From: Megalopta genalis
Taxonomy: Eukaryota > Arthropoda > Insecta > Hymenoptera > Halictidae
Reading direction: 5' to 3'
DNA: 64,000 nt
Assembly: GCF_051020955.1 (NCBI RefSeq)
Contig: NW_027477582.1
Coordinates: forward strand, 1-64,000
The position numbers and the translations under genes are program-made. The notes under the pieces are model-generated. The model was not told the DNA's origin, did not search any database, and worked only from the letters and a program-made list of their open reading frames with translations. The first letter of the stretch is position 1; every line of letters begins with the position of its first letter. Positions 39,601-53,300 of this stretch are shown here, piece by piece.

Positions 39601-41224
39601 AACGTATATCACAAGTATTTGAAGCTAAACCATTTGATTCGCATGGATTTGAAGCTAAACCTTCTACATCACATTGATTTGCAGCTAGATCATGTGTATC
39701 TCATGGATTTGAAGCTAACTCGTTCGTTTCGCATGCAGTTGTAGCTAAATAATGTATATCACAAGTATTTGTAGCTAAACCATTTGTTTTGCATGGATTT
39801 GAAGCTAAGCATTCTACTTCGCATTCATTTGAAGTTAAATCATTTGTTTCGCACGGATTTGAAGCTACGCCTTCTACTTCGCATTGATTTGAAGCTAAAT
39901 CATTTGATTCGCATGGAATTGAAGCTACCTCGTTTGTTCCTCCTGCATTTGAAGCTATATCACTTATATCGCATGCATTTGAAGCTGAACCTACTACATC
40001 GCATTGATATGAAGCTAAATCTTGTGTATCGCATGGATTTGAAGAAAACCATCTACATCGCATTGATTTGAAGCTTAATCATGTGTTTCGCATAGATTTG
40101 AAGCTAAGCCTTCTACTTCGCATTCATTTGAAGCTAAATCATTTGTTTCGCATGGATTTGAGTCTAAGCATTGTTCTTCGAATTTATTTGAAGCTAAATC
40201 ATGTGTTTCGCATGGATTTGAAGCTAAACCTTCTACATCGCATTGATTTGAAGCTAAATCATGTGTTTCGCATGGATTTGAAGCTAACTCGTTTGTTTCG
40301 CATGCAGTTGTAGCTACATAATGTATATCACAAGTATTTGTAGCTAAACCATTTGTTTCGCATGGATTTGAAGCTATGCCTTCTACTTCGCATTGATTTG
40401 AAGCTAAATCATTTGTTTCGCATGGATTTGAATCTAAGCCTTGTCCTTCGAATTGATTTGAAGCTAAATCATGTGTTTCGTATGGATTTGAAGCTAAACC
40501 TTCTACATCGCATTGATTTATAGCTAAACCTTCTACATTCTATTGATTTGAAGCTAAACCTTCTACCTCTTATTGATTTGAAGCTAAACCTTCTACATCG
40601 CATTGATTTGTAGCTAAATCATTTGTTTCGCATGGAATTGAAGCTACCTCGTTTGTTCCTCCTGCATTTGAAGCTATATCACTTATATCGCATGGATTTG
40701 AAGCTGAACCTACTACATCGCATTGATTTGAAGCTAAATCTTGTGTATCGCATGGATTTGAAGAAAACCATCTACATCGCATTGATTTGAAGTTTAATCA
40801 TGTGTTTCGCATGGATTTGATGCTAACTCGTTTGTTTCGCATGCAGTTGTAACTAAATAATATATATCACAAGTATTTGTAGCTAAACCAATTGTTTCCC
40901 ATGAATTTGAAGCTAAGCCTTCTACTCCGCATTGATTTGAAGCTAAATCATTTGTTTCGCATGGAATTGAAGCTACATCGCTTGTTCCCCCAGCTTTTGA
41001 AGCTATATCACTTATATCGCAAGTATTTGAAGCTAAATCATATGTGTCGCATGGATTTGAAGCTGAACCTACTACATCGCATTGATTTGAAGCTAAATCT
41101 TGTGTATCGCATGGATTTGAAGCTAATCCTTCTACATCGCATTGGTTTGAAGCTAAATCATGTGTATCTCATGGATTTGCAGCTAACTCGTTCGTTGCGC
41201 ATGCAGTTCAATCTAAATAACGTA
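36636..41224 (+). repeat. 4.59-kb higher-order repeat, copy 2
   Basis: Landmarks at 37729, 38072, 38704, 39784, 40068 and 40892 match copy 1 at 4591 or 4589 bp earlier. The two-base change in period arises from the extra CA that copy 1 carries near 34862. In the 300 bases I compared between 36661-36960 and copy 3, I found one difference (G at 36842 against T at 41431). The copies are therefore nearly identical, unlike the 30-mers inside one copy, which differ strongly from each other. Confidence 0.9.
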
Positions 41225-42800
41225 TATCACAAGTATTTGAAGCTAAACCATTTGTTTCGCATGGATTTGAAGCTACGCCTTCTACTTCGCATTGATTTGA
41301 AGCTAAATCATTTGTTTCGCATGGAATTGAAGCTACCTCGCTTGTTCCTCCAGCTTTTGAAGCTATATCACTTATATCGCTAGAATTTGAAACTAAATTA
41401 TGTGTATCGCGTGGATTTTGAAGCTAACTCTTTTGATAAGTCTTCATTTGAAGCTATATCACTTACACCACAAGTGTTTGAAGCTATATCACTTGTTTTG
41501 CATGGATTTGAAGCTAAACCTTCTTCATCGCATTGATTTGAAGCTAAATCATGTGTTTCGTATGGATTTGAAGCTAAACCTTCTACATCGCATTGATTTG
41601 AAGCTTAATCATCTGTATCGCATGGATTTGAAGCTAAACCTTCTACATCACATTGATTTGCAGCTAAATCATGTGTGTCTCATGGATTTGAAGCTAACTC
41701 GTTCGTTTCACATGCAGTTGTAGCTAAATAATGTATATCACAAGTATTTGTAGCTAAACCATTTGTTTTGCATGGATTTGAAGCTAAGCATTCTACTTCG
41801 CAGTCATTTGAAGCTAAATCATTTGTTTCGCATGGATTTGAAGCTAAACCTTCTACATCGCATTGGTTTGAAGCTAAATCATGTGAATCGCATGGATTTG
41901 AAGCTAACTCGTTCGTTTCGCATGCAGTTGTAGCTGAATAATGTATATCACAAGTATTTGTAGCTAAACCATTTGTTTTGCATGGATTTGAAGCTAAGCC
42001 TTCTACTTCGCATTCATTTGAAGCTAAATCATTTGTTTCGCATGGAATTGAATCTAAGCCTTGTCCTTCGAATTGATTTGAAGCTAAATCATGTGTTTCG
42101 TATGTATTTGAAGCTAAACCTTCTACATCGAATTGATTTGAAACTAAACCTACTATATTCTATTGATTTGAAGCTAAACCTTCTACCTTTTATTGATTTG
42201 AAGCTAAACCTTCTACATCGCATTGATTTGAAGATAAATCGTGTGTTTCGCATGGATTTGAAGCTAACTTGTTAGTTTCGCATGCAGTTGTAGCTAAATA
42301 ATGTATATCACAGGTATTTGTTGCTAATCCATTTGTTTCGCATGGATTTGAAGCTACGCCTTCTACTTCGCATAGATTTGAAGCTAAATCATTTGTTTCG
42401 CATGGAATTGAAGCTACCTCGTTTGTTTCTCCTGCATTTGAAGCTATATCACTTATATCGCATGGATTTGAAGCTGAACCTACTACATCGCATTGATTTG
42501 AAGCTAAATCTTGTGTATCGCATGGATTTGAAGCTAAAGCTTCTACATCGCATTCATTTGCAGGTAAATCATGTGTTTCGCATGGATTTGAAACTAACTC
42601 GTTCGTTTCGCCTGCAGTTGAATCTACATCACTTATATCGCTAGTATTTGAAACTAAATTATGTGTATCGCATGGATTTTGAAGCTAACTCGTTTGATTA
42701 GTCTTCATTTGAAGCTATATCACTTACACCACAAGTGTTTGAAGCTATATCATTTGTTTTGCATGGATTTGAAGCTAAACCTTCTACATCGCTTTGATTT
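41225..42800 (+). repeat. 4.59-kb higher-order repeat, copy 3 (truncated)
   Basis: It follows copy 2 without interruption at an offset of 4589 and keeps the same order of variants, including the unit with TACTATATTC and GATTAGTCTTCATTTG. The match ends at about 42796, where copies 1 and 2 read TTTGAAGCTAAATCATTTG and this one reads TTTGAAGATAAATCGTGTGG. Only about the first third of the HOR is present. Confidence 0.87.
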
Positions 42801-42989
42801 GAAGATAAATCGTGTGGAACGCATAGATTTGAATCTAAGCCTTGTCCTTCGAATTTATTTGAAGCTAAATCATGTGTTTCGTATGGATTTGAAGCTAAAC
42901 CTTCTACATCGCATTGATTTGAAGCTAAATCAAGTGTCTTGCATGGATTTGATGCTAACTCGTTTGTTTCGCATGCAGTTGTAGCTAAA

Positions 42990-43405
42990 TATTGTATATC
43001 ACAAGTATTTGTAGCTAAACCATTTGTTTCGCATGGATTTGAAGCTACGCCTTCTACTTCGCATTGATTTGAAGCTAAATCATTTGTTTCGCATGGAATT
43101 GAAGCTACCTCGCTTGTTCCTCCAGCTTTTGAAGCTATATCACTTATATCGCTAGTATTTGAAACTAAATTATGTGTATCGCGTGGATTTTGAAGCTAAC
43201 TCGTTTGATTAGTCTTCATTTGAAGCTATATCACTTACACCACAAGTGTTTGAAGCTATATCATTTGTTTTGCATGGATTTGAAGCTAAACCTTCTTCAT
43301 CGCATTGATTTGAAGCTAAATCATGTGTTTCGTATGGATTTGAAGCTAAACCTTCTACATCGCATTGATTTGAAGCTTAATCATGTGTATCGCATGGATT
43401 TGAAG
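42990..43405 (+). repeat. Detached fragment of the 4.59-kb HOR start
   Basis: This stretch of about 415 bp matches 32038-32453 at an offset of 10952. It includes the frame-shifting GTGGATTTTGAAGC, GATTAGTCTTCATTTG and CACCACAAGTGTTTG. It lies just beyond truncated copy 3, separated by about 190 bp of other block B units. It is a further remnant of the same HOR, probably left by deletion or rearrangement. Confidence 0.8.
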
Positions 43406-43849
43406 CTAACTCGTTTGTTTCGCATGCAGTTGTAGCTACATAATGTATATCACAAGTATTTGTAGCTAAACCATTTGTTTCGCATGGATTTGAAGCTATG
43501 CCTTCTACTTCGCATTGATTTGAAGCTAAATCATTTGTTTCGCATGGATTTGAATCTAAGCCTTGTCCTTCGAATTGATTTGAAGCTAAATCATGTGTTT
43601 CGTATGGATTTGAAGCTAAACCTTCTACATCGCATTGATTTGTAGCTAAACCTTCTACATTCTATTGATTTGAAGCTAAACCTTCTACCTCTTATTGATT
43701 TGAAGCTAAACCTTCTACATCGCATTGATTTGAAGCTAAATCATTTGTTTCGCATGGAATTGAAGCTACCTCGTTTGTTCCTCCTGCATTTGAAGCTATA
43801 TCACTTATATCGCATGGATTTGAAGCTGAACCTACTACATCGCATGGAT

Positions 43850-44345
43850 TTGATGCTAACTCGTTTGTTTCGCATGCAGTTGTAGCTAAATAATGTATAT
43901 CACAAGTATTTATAGCTAATCCATTTGTTTCGCATGAATTTGAAGCTAAGCCTTCTACTTCGCATTGATTTGAAGCTAAATCATTTGTTTCGCATGGAAT
44001 TGAAGCTACCTCGTTTGTTCCTCCAGCTTTTGAAGCCATATCACTTATATCGCAAGTATTTGAAGCTAAATCATATGTGTCGTATGGATTTGTAGCAGAA
44101 CCTTCTACATCGCATTGATTTGAAGATAAATCGTGTGTTTCGCATGGATTTGAAGCAACGCCTTCTACTTCGCATTGATTTGAAGCTAAATCATGTATAT
44201 AGCATGGATTTGAAGCAAACTCGTTTTTTTCGCATGCACTTGTAGCTAAATAATGTATATCACAAGCATTTGTAGCTAAACCATTTGTTTTGCATGGATT
44301 TGAAGCTAAGCCTTCTACTTCGCATTCATTTGATGCTAAATCATT
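43850..44345 (+). repeat. Segment repeated at +4739 bp
   Basis: The segment recurs at about 48589-49084. Shared rare variants are TTTATAGCTAATCC, GAAGCCATATCA, TTTGTAGCAGAACC and GAAGATAAATCGTGTG. Scattered substitutions (for example GAAGCAACGCC against GAAGCTACGCC) show the copies are older than those of the long HORs. The offset resembles but does not equal the 4.59-kb period. Confidence 0.75.
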
Positions 44346-47300
44346 TGTTTCGCATGGATTGGAAGCTAAGCCTTCTACTTAGCATTGATTTGAAGCTAAG
44401 TCATTTGTTTCGCATGGAATTGAAGCTACCACGTTTGTTCCTCTTGCTCTTGAAGCTATATCAATTATATCGCAATTATTAGAAGCTGCATCATTTGTTT
44501 CGCACGGATTTGAAGCTAAACCTTCTGCATCGCATTGATTTGAAGCAAAATCATGTGTTTCGCTTGGATTTGAAACTAACGCATTTGTTTCGCATGGATT
44601 TGGAGCAAAGCCTTCTACTTCGCAATGATTTGAAGCTAAATCATATGTTTCGCTTGGATTGGAAGCTAAGCCTTCTACTTCGCATTAATTTGAAGCTAAA
44701 TCATGTGTTCGCATGGACTTGTAGCTAACTCGATGGTTTCGCCTGCATTTGAAGCTATATCATTTATATTCGCAAGTATTTGAAGCTAAATCATTTGTGT
44801 CGCATGGATTTGAAGCTGAGCCTCCTACTTCGCATTGATTTGAAGTTAAATCATGTGTTTCGCCTGCATTTGAAGCTATATCACATATTTCGCAAGTATT
44901 AGAAGCTACATCATTTGTTTCGCACGGATTTGAAGCTAAACCTTATGCATCGCATTCATTTGAAGCAAAATCATGTGTTTCGCTTGGATTTGAAGCTAAC
45001 TCATTTGTTTCGCCTGCATTGGAAGCTATATGATCTATATCCCAAGTGTTTGAAGCTAAATAATTTGTTTTGCATGGATTTGAAGCTAAACCTTCTACAT
45101 CGCATTGATTTGTTAGCTGAATCATGTGTTTCGCATTGGATTTGAAGCTAACTCGTTCTTTTCGCATGTATTTGAAGCTAGATCACTTGTATCGCAAGTA
45201 TTTGAAGCTAATTCATGTGTTTCGCTTGGATTTGAAACTAAATCTTCTACATCGCATTGATTTGAAGCTAAATCGTGAGTTTCGCATGGATTTGAAACTA
45301 AACCTTCTACATCGCATTGATTTGAAGCTAAATCATGTGTATCGCATGGATTTGAAGCTAACCCATTTGTTTCGCATGCAGTTGTAGCTAAATAATGTAT
45401 ATCACAAGTATTTGTAGCCAAACCATTTGATTCGCATGGATTAGCAGCTAAGCCTTCTACTTAGCATTGATTTGAAGCTAAGTCATTTGTTTCGCATGGA
45501 ATTGAAGCAACCTCGTTTGTTCCTCTTGCTTTTGAAGCTACATCAATTATATCGCAAGTATTAGAAGCTACATCATTTGTTTCGCACGGATTTGAAGCTA
45601 AACCTTCTGCATCGCATTGATTTGAAGCAAAATCATGTGTTTCGCTTGGATTTGAAACTAACACATTTGCTTCGCATGGATTTGGAGGTAACTCGTTTGT
45701 TTCTCCTGCATTTTAAGCTATATCACTTATATCGCATGTATCTGAACCTAAATCATCTGTTTCGCATGTATTTGAAGTTAAGCCTTCTACTTCGCTCTGA
45801 TTTGAATCTAAATCATGTGTTTTGCTTGGATTTGAAGCTAACTCGGTTATTACGAATGCAGTTCAAGCCAAATCACGTATATCACAAGTATTTGAAGCTA
45901 AGCAATTTGTTTCGAACTGATTTGAAGCCAAGCCTTCTACTTTGCATTGATTTGAAGCTAACTCGATTGTTTCGCGTGCATTTGAAGCTAAACCATGTAT
46001 AAACCAAGTATTTGAAGCTAAACCATTTGTTTCGCATGGATTTGAAGATAAGCCTTCTACTTCGCATTGATTTGAAGCTAATTCGTTTGTTTCGTCTGCA
46101 TTTGAAGCTACACCATGTATAAAACAAGTACTTGACGCTAAAGCATTTGTTTCGCATGGATTTGAGGATAAGCCTTCTACTTCGCATTGATTCGAAGCTA
46201 ACTCGACTGTTTCGCCTGCATTTGAAGCGTTATCACTAATATTCGCAAGTATTTGAAGCTAATTCATTTGTTTCGCTTGGATATGAAGCTAAGCCTTCTA
46301 TTTCGCATGAATTTGAATCTAAATCATGTATTTGGCTTGCATTTGAAGCTAACACGACTATTTCACGTGCAGTAGAAGCTGCATCATGTATATCACAGGT
46401 ATTTGAAGCTAAAACAATTGTTTCGCATGCATTTGAAGCTAAGCCTTCAACTTCGTATTGATTTGAAGCTGAATCATGTATTTCGCATGAATATTGAAGC
46501 TTACACAATGGTTTCTCATGCAGTTAAAGATAAATCATGTATATTAAAGTATTTGAAGCTAAACCATTTGATTAGCATGGATTTGAAGATAAGCCTTCTA
46601 CTTCGCATTGATTTGAATCTAACTCGATTGTTTCGCCTGGATTTGAAGCTATATCACTTATATCGCAATCATCGAAAGGTAAATCATTTGTTTCTCATAT
46701 GTTTGAAGCTAAGCTTTCTACTTATCCTTGATTTGAAGCTAAGTCATGTGTTTCGCATGGATTTGAAGCTAACTCGTTTGTTTCGTCTGCATTTGAAGCT
46801 GAATCATATATATCATGCAGATGAAGCTAAATCATGTATGTCACAAGTATTTGAAACTAAAGCATTTGTTTCGCATGGATTAGAAGCTATGCGTTCTACT
46901 TCGCATTGATTTGAAGCTAAATCATGTGTTTTGCTTGGATTTGAATCTAACTCGTTTATTACGAATGCAGTTCAAGCTAAATCACGTATATCACAAGTAT
47001 TTGAAGTAAAGCAATTTGTTTCGAACTGATTTGAAGCCAAGCCTTCTACTTCGCATTGATTTGAAGCTAAATCATGTGTTTCGTTTGGATTGGAAGCTAC
47101 GCCTTCTACTTCGAATTGATTTGAAGCTAAATCATGCATTTCGCATGGATTTGAGCCTAACTCGTTTCTTTCGCCTGCATTTGAAGCTATTTTACATATA
47201 TTCGCAATTATTTGAAGCTAAATCTTTCGTTTCGCATGGATTTGAATCTAAGCTTTATAATTCGAATTGATTTGAACCTAAATCATGTTTTTCGCTTGGA

Positions 47301-50300
47301 TTTGAAGTTAAGCCTTCTACTTCACATAGATTTAAAGCTTAATCATGAGTTTCGCATGGATTTGAAGCTAACTCGTTTGTTTCGCCAGCATTTGAAGCTG
47401 TTTCATTTATACCTCAAGCATTTAAAGCTAAATCAATAGTTTCACATGGATTTGAAGATAAACCTTCTACATCGCATTGATTTGAAGCTAAATAATGTGT
47501 TTCTCTTGGTTTTTAAGGTAACTCGTTTGTTTCGCCTGCATTTGAAGCTATATCACTTATACCGCAAGTATTTGAAGGTAAATCATTTGTTCCGCATGGA
47601 TTTGGTACTAACTCGTTAGTTTCTCCTGCATATGATGCTATATCACTTATATCGCAAGTATCAGAACCTAAATCATTTGTTTCGCATGGATTTGAAGCTA
47701 TGCCTTCTACTTCGCATTGATTTAAGGCTAAATCATTGTTTCGCATGGATTTGAAGCCAACTCGTTTGTTTCGTCTGCATTTGAAGCTGAATCATATATG
47801 TCACAAGTATTTGATGCTAACCATTTGTTTCGCATGGATTTGATGATAAGCCTTCTACTTCGCATGAATTTGAAGCTAGATCATGTGTTTCGCATGGATT
47901 TGAAGCTAACTCTTTTGCTTCGCCTGCATTTGAAGATAAATCTTGTATATCACATGTATTTGAAACTAAATCATTGGTTTCTCATGTATTGGAAGATAAT
48001 CCTTCTACTTCGCATGGATTTGAAGCTAAATCATGTGTTTTGCTTGGATTTGAATCTAACTCGTTTATTACGAATGCAGTTCAAGCCAAATCACGTATAT
48101 CACAAGTATTTGAAGCTAAATCATGTGTATCGCATGGATTTGAAGCTAACTCGTTTTTTTCGCATGCAGTTGTAGCTAAATAATGTATATCACAAGTATT
48201 TGTAACTAAACCATTTGTTTTGCATGGATTTGAAGCTAAGATTTCTACTTCGCATTCATTTGAAGCTAAATCATTTGCTTCGCATGTATTTGAATCTAAG
48301 CCTTGTCCTTTGAATTGATTTGAAGCTAAATCATGTGTTTCGTATGGATTTGAAGCTACGCCTTCTACTTCGCATTGATTTGAAGCTAAATCACTTGTTT
48401 CGCATGGAATTGAAGCTACCTCGTTAGTTCCTCCTAGTTTTGAAGCTATATCACTTATATCGCATGGATTTGATGCTGAACCTACTACATCGCATTGATT
48501 TGAAGCTAAATCTTGTGTATCGCATGGATTTGAAGCAAACCATCTACATCGCATTGATTTGAGGCTTTATCATGTGTTTCGCATGGATTTGATGCTAACT
48601 CGTTTGTTTCGCATGCAGTTGTAGCTAAATAATGTATATCACAAGTATTTATAGCTAATCCATTTGTTTCGCATGAATTTGAAGCTAAGCCTTCTACTTC
48701 GCATTGATTTGAAGCTAAATAATTTGTTTCGCATGGAATTGAAGCTACCTCGTTTGTTCCTCCAGCTTTTGAAGCCATATCAATTATATCGCAAGCATTT
48801 GAAGCTAAATCATATGTGTCGTATGGATTTGTAGCAGAACCTTCTACATCGCATTGATTTGAAGATAAATCGTGTGTTTCGCATGGATTTGAAGCTACGC
48901 CTTCTACTTCGCATTGATTTGAAGCTAAATCATGTATATAGCATGGATTTGAAGCTAACTCGTTTGTTTCGCATGCACTTGTAGCTAAATAATGTATATC
49001 ACAAGCATTTGTAGCTAAACCATTTGTTTTGCATGGATTTGAAGCTAAGCCTTCTACTTCGCATTCATTTGAAGCTAAATCATTTGTTTCGCATGGATTT
49101 GAATCTAACTCGTTCGTTTCGCATCCATTTGAAACTATATCACTTATATCGCAAGTATTTGAAGCTAAATCATATGTGCCGCATGGATTTGAAGCTGAAC
49201 CTGCTACATCGCATTGATTTGAAGCTAAATCATTTGTTTCGCGTGGAATTGAAGCTACCTCGTTTGTTCCTCCTGCTTTAGAAGCTATATCACTTATATT
49301 GCATAGATTTGAAGCTGAACCTACTACATCGCATTGATTTGAAGCTAAATCTTGTGTATCGCATGGATTTGAAGCAAACCATCTACATCGCATTGATTTG
49401 AAGCTTAATCATGTGTTTCGCATGGATTTGATGCTAACTCGTTTGTTTCGCATGCAGTTGTAGCTTAATAATGTATATCACAAGTATTTGTAGCTAAACC
49501 ATTTGTTTCGCATGGATTAGAAGCTACGCCTTCTACTTCGCATTGATTTGAAGCTAAATCATGTGTATCGCATGGATTTGAAGCTAACTCGTTTGTTTCG
49601 CATGCAGATGAAACTATATCACCAATATCCGAAGTGTTTGAAGCTCAATCGTTTGTTTCCCATGAATTTGAAGCTAATCCTTCTACTTCGCATTGATTTG
49701 AAGCTACAACATGTGTATCGCATGGATTTTGAAGCTAACTCATTTGATTCGTCTGCATTTGAAGCTATATCAAATATATCCCAAGTGTTTGAAGCTAAAT
49801 CATTTGTTTCGCATTGAAGAGGGAGCTAAACCTTCTGCATCGCATTGATTTGAAGCTAAATCATGTGTTTCGCTTGGATTTGAAGCTAACTCGTTTGTTT
49901 CGCATTCATTTGAAGCTATATCACTTATATCGCATGTATCTGATGCTATATCATTTGTGTCGCATGGATGTGAAGCTAAACCTTCTACATCAAATTGATT
50001 TGAAGCTTAATAATGTGTTTTGCATGGATTTGAAGCTAACTCGTTTGTTTCCCCAGCATTTGAAGCTATATCACTTGTATCGCAAGTATCTGACGCTAAA
50101 TCATTTGTGTCGCATGGAATTGAAGCTAAACCTTCTACATCGCATTGATTTGAAGCTTAATCATGTGTTTCGCATGGATTTGAAGCTAACTCGTTCGTTT
50201 CTCCTCCATTTGAAACTATATCACTTATATCGCAAGTATTTGAAGCTAAATCATATGTGCCGCATGGATTTGAAGCTGAACCTACTACATCGCACTGATT

Positions 50301-50394
50301 TTCAGCTAAATAATGTGTTTCGCATGGATTTTAAGCTAAACCTTCTACATCGCATTGATTTGAAGATAAATCGTGAGTTTCGTATGGATTTGAA
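44200..50394 (+). repeat. Divergent, weakly ordered zone of block B
   Basis: Units here vary more than anywhere else in block B. Examples are GCTTGGATTTGAAAC, TATGATCTATATCCC, AACCAAGTATTTG, GTACTTGACGC, GTTATCACTAATATTCGC and ATATTAAAGTATTTG. One-base indels are frequent (44710, 44771, 45114, 46248, 46494, 47190, 47741). No long stretch matches a neighbour closely, apart from the short repeats listed separately. The zone sits between the two homogeneous HOR families. It may be an older remnant of the array that has escaped recent homogenisation. I see no gene in it. The longest uninterrupted frame (minus strand, 48506-49393, 295 codons) is built only of the ten-residue satellite translation. 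Confidence 0.82.
45813..48110 (+). repeat. Threefold segment spaced 1109 bp
   Basis: A distinctive run (ATCATGTGTTTTGCTTGG, then TTATTACGAATGCAGTTC and AAATCACGTATATCAC) begins at 45812-45813, 46921-46922 and 48031, two equal steps of 1109 bp. The first two also share CAATTTGTTTCGAACTG right after it, while the third continues differently. Another pair nearby (GTTTCGTCTGCATTTG with GAATCATATAT, at 46773 and 47761) is 988 bp apart. The ancestral period has therefore since been altered by about four monomers. It is the trace of an older HOR. Confidence 0.72.
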
Positions 50395-53300
50395 ACTAAC
50401 TCGTTCGTTTCGCACGCAGTTGTAGCTAAATAATGTATATCACAAGTATTTGTAGCTAAACCATTACTTTTGCATGGATTTGAAGCTAATCCTTCTACTT
50501 CGCATTGATTTGAAGCTAAATCATTTGTTTCGCATGGAATTGAAGCTACCTCGTTTGTTCCTCCTGCTTTTGAAGCTATATCACTTATATCGCAAGTATT
50601 TGAAGCTAGATCATATGTGTCGAATGGATTTGAAGCTGAACCTACTACATCGCATTGATTTGAAGCTAAATCGTGAGTTTCGCATGGATTTGAAGCTAAC
50701 TCGTTTGTTTCGCATGCAGTTGTAGCTGAATATTGTATATCACAAGTATTTGTAACTAAACCATTTGTTTCGCATGGATTAGAAGCTACGCCTTCTACTT
50801 CGCATTGATTTGAAGCTAAATCATTTGTTTCGCATGGAATTGAAGCTACCTCGTTTGTTCCTCCTGCATTTGAAGCTATATCACTTATATCGCATGGATT
50901 TGAAGCTGAACCTACTACATCGCATTGATTTGAAGCTAAATCTTGTGTATCGCATGTATTTGAAGCTATAGCTTCTACATCGCATTGATTTGCAGGTAAA
51001 TCATGTGTTTCGCATGGATTTGAAGCTAACTCGTTCGTTTCGCCTGCAGTTGAATGTACATCACTTATATCGCTAGCATTTGAAACTAAATCATGTGTAT
51101 CGCGTGGATTTTGAAGCTAACTCGTTCGATTAGTCTTCATTTGAAGCTATATCACTTACACCACAAGTGTTTGAAGCTATATAATTTGTTTTGCATTGAT
51201 TTGAAGCTAAACCTTCTTCATCGCATTGATTTGAAGCTAAATCATGTGTTTCGCATGGATTTGAATCTAACTCGTTCGTTGCGCATGCAGTTAAAACTTA
51301 ATAACATATATATCACAAGTATTTGAAGCTAAACCATTTGATTGGCATGGGTTTGAAGCTAAGCCTTCTACTTCGCATTCATTTGAAGCTAAATCATTTG
51401 TTTCGCATGGATTTGAATCTAAGCCATGCCCTTCGAAATGATTTGAAGCTAAATCATGTGTTTCGTATGGATTTGAAGCTAAACCTTCTACATCGCATTG
51501 ATTTGAAGCTTAATCATGTGTATCGCATGGATTTGAAGCTAAACCTTCTACATCACATTGATTTGCAGCTAAATCATGTGTATCTCATGGATTTGAAGCT
51601 AACTCGTTCGTTTCGCATGCAGTTGTAGCTAAATAATGTATATCACAAGTATTTGCAGCTAAACCATTAGTTTTGCATGGATTTGAAGCTAATCCTTCTA
51701 CTTCGCATTGATTTGAAGCTACCTCGTTTGTTCCTCCTGCTTTTGAAGCTATATCACTTATATCGCAAGTATTTGAAACTAGGTCATATGTGTCGAATGG
51801 ATTTGAAGCTGAACCTACTACATCGCATTGATTTGAAGCTAAATCATGTGTATCGCATGGATTTGAAGCTAAACCTTCTACATCGCATTGATTTGATGCT
51901 AAATCTTGTGTATCGCATGGATTTGAAGAAAACCATCTACATCGCATTGATTTGAAGCTTAATCATGTGTTTCGCATGGATTTGATGCTAACTCGTTCGT
52001 TTCGCATGCAGTTGTAGCTAAATAATGTATATCACAAGTATTTGTAGCTAAACCATTTGTTTTGCATGGATTTGAAGCTAAGCATTCTACTTCGCATTCA
52101 TTTGAAGCTAAATCATTTGTTTCGCATGGATTTGAAGCTACGCCTTCTACTTCGCATTGATTTGAAGCTAAATCATTTGATTCGCATGGAAATGAAGCTA
52201 CCTCGTTTGTTCCTCCTGCATTTGAAGCTATATCACTTATATCGCATGGATTTGAAGCTGAACCTACTACATCGCATTGATTTGAAGCTAAATCTTGTGT
52301 ATCGCATGGATTTGAAGCTAACTCGTTCGTTTCGCCTGCAGTTGAATCTACATCACTTATATCGCTAGCATTTGAAACTAAATCATGTGTATCGCGTGGA
52401 TTTTGAAGCTAACTCGTTTGATTAGTCTTCATTTGAAGCTATATCACTTACATCACAAGTGTTTGAAGCTATATCATTTGTTTTGCATGGATTTGAAGCT
52501 AAACCTTCTTCATCGCATTGATTTGAAGCTAAATCATGTGTTTCGCATGGATTTGAGTCTAACTCGTTCGTTGCGCATGCAGTTAAATCTAAATAACATA
52601 TATCACAAGTATTTGAAGCTAAACCATTTGATTCGCATGGGTTTGAAGCTAAGCCTTCTACTTCGCATTCATTTGAAGCTAAATCATTTGTTTCGCATGG
52701 AATTGAAGCTACCTCGTTTGTTCCTCCTGCATTTGAAGCTATATCACTTATATCGCATGGATTTGAAGCTGAACCTACCACATCGCATTGATTTGAAGCT
52801 AAATCTTGTGTATCGCATGGATTTGAAGAAAACCATCTACATCGCATTGATTTGAAGCTTAATCATGTGTTTCGCATAGATTTGAAGCTAAGCCTTCTAC
52901 TTCGCATTCATTTGAAGCTAAATCATTTGTTTCGCATGGATTTGAGTCTAAGCCTTGTCCTTCGAATTTATTTGAAGCTAAATCATGTGTTTCGCATGGA
53001 TTTGAAGCTATAGCTTCTACATCGCATTGATTTGAAGCTGAATCATGCGTTACGCATGGATTTGGAGCTAACTCGTTTGTTTCGCATGCAGTTAAAGTTC
53101 AATCATGTATATCACACGTATTTGAAGATAAACCAGTTGTTTCGCATGGATTATAAGCTAAGCCTTCTACTTCGCATTGATTTGAAGCTGTATCATGTGT
53201 TTCACATGGATTTGTAGCTAACTCGTTTGTTTCGCCTGCATTTTCAGCTATATCATTTATATCGCAAGTATTTGAATCTAAACCATCTGTTTCGCATGGA

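Noticed and set aside
48506..49393. Minus-strand frame of 295 codons as a protein-coding gene
   Set aside because: It is purely the translation of the satellite unit, with no domain, signal peptide or unique end. Comparable frames exist on both strands, and the frame is not kept between higher-order copies.
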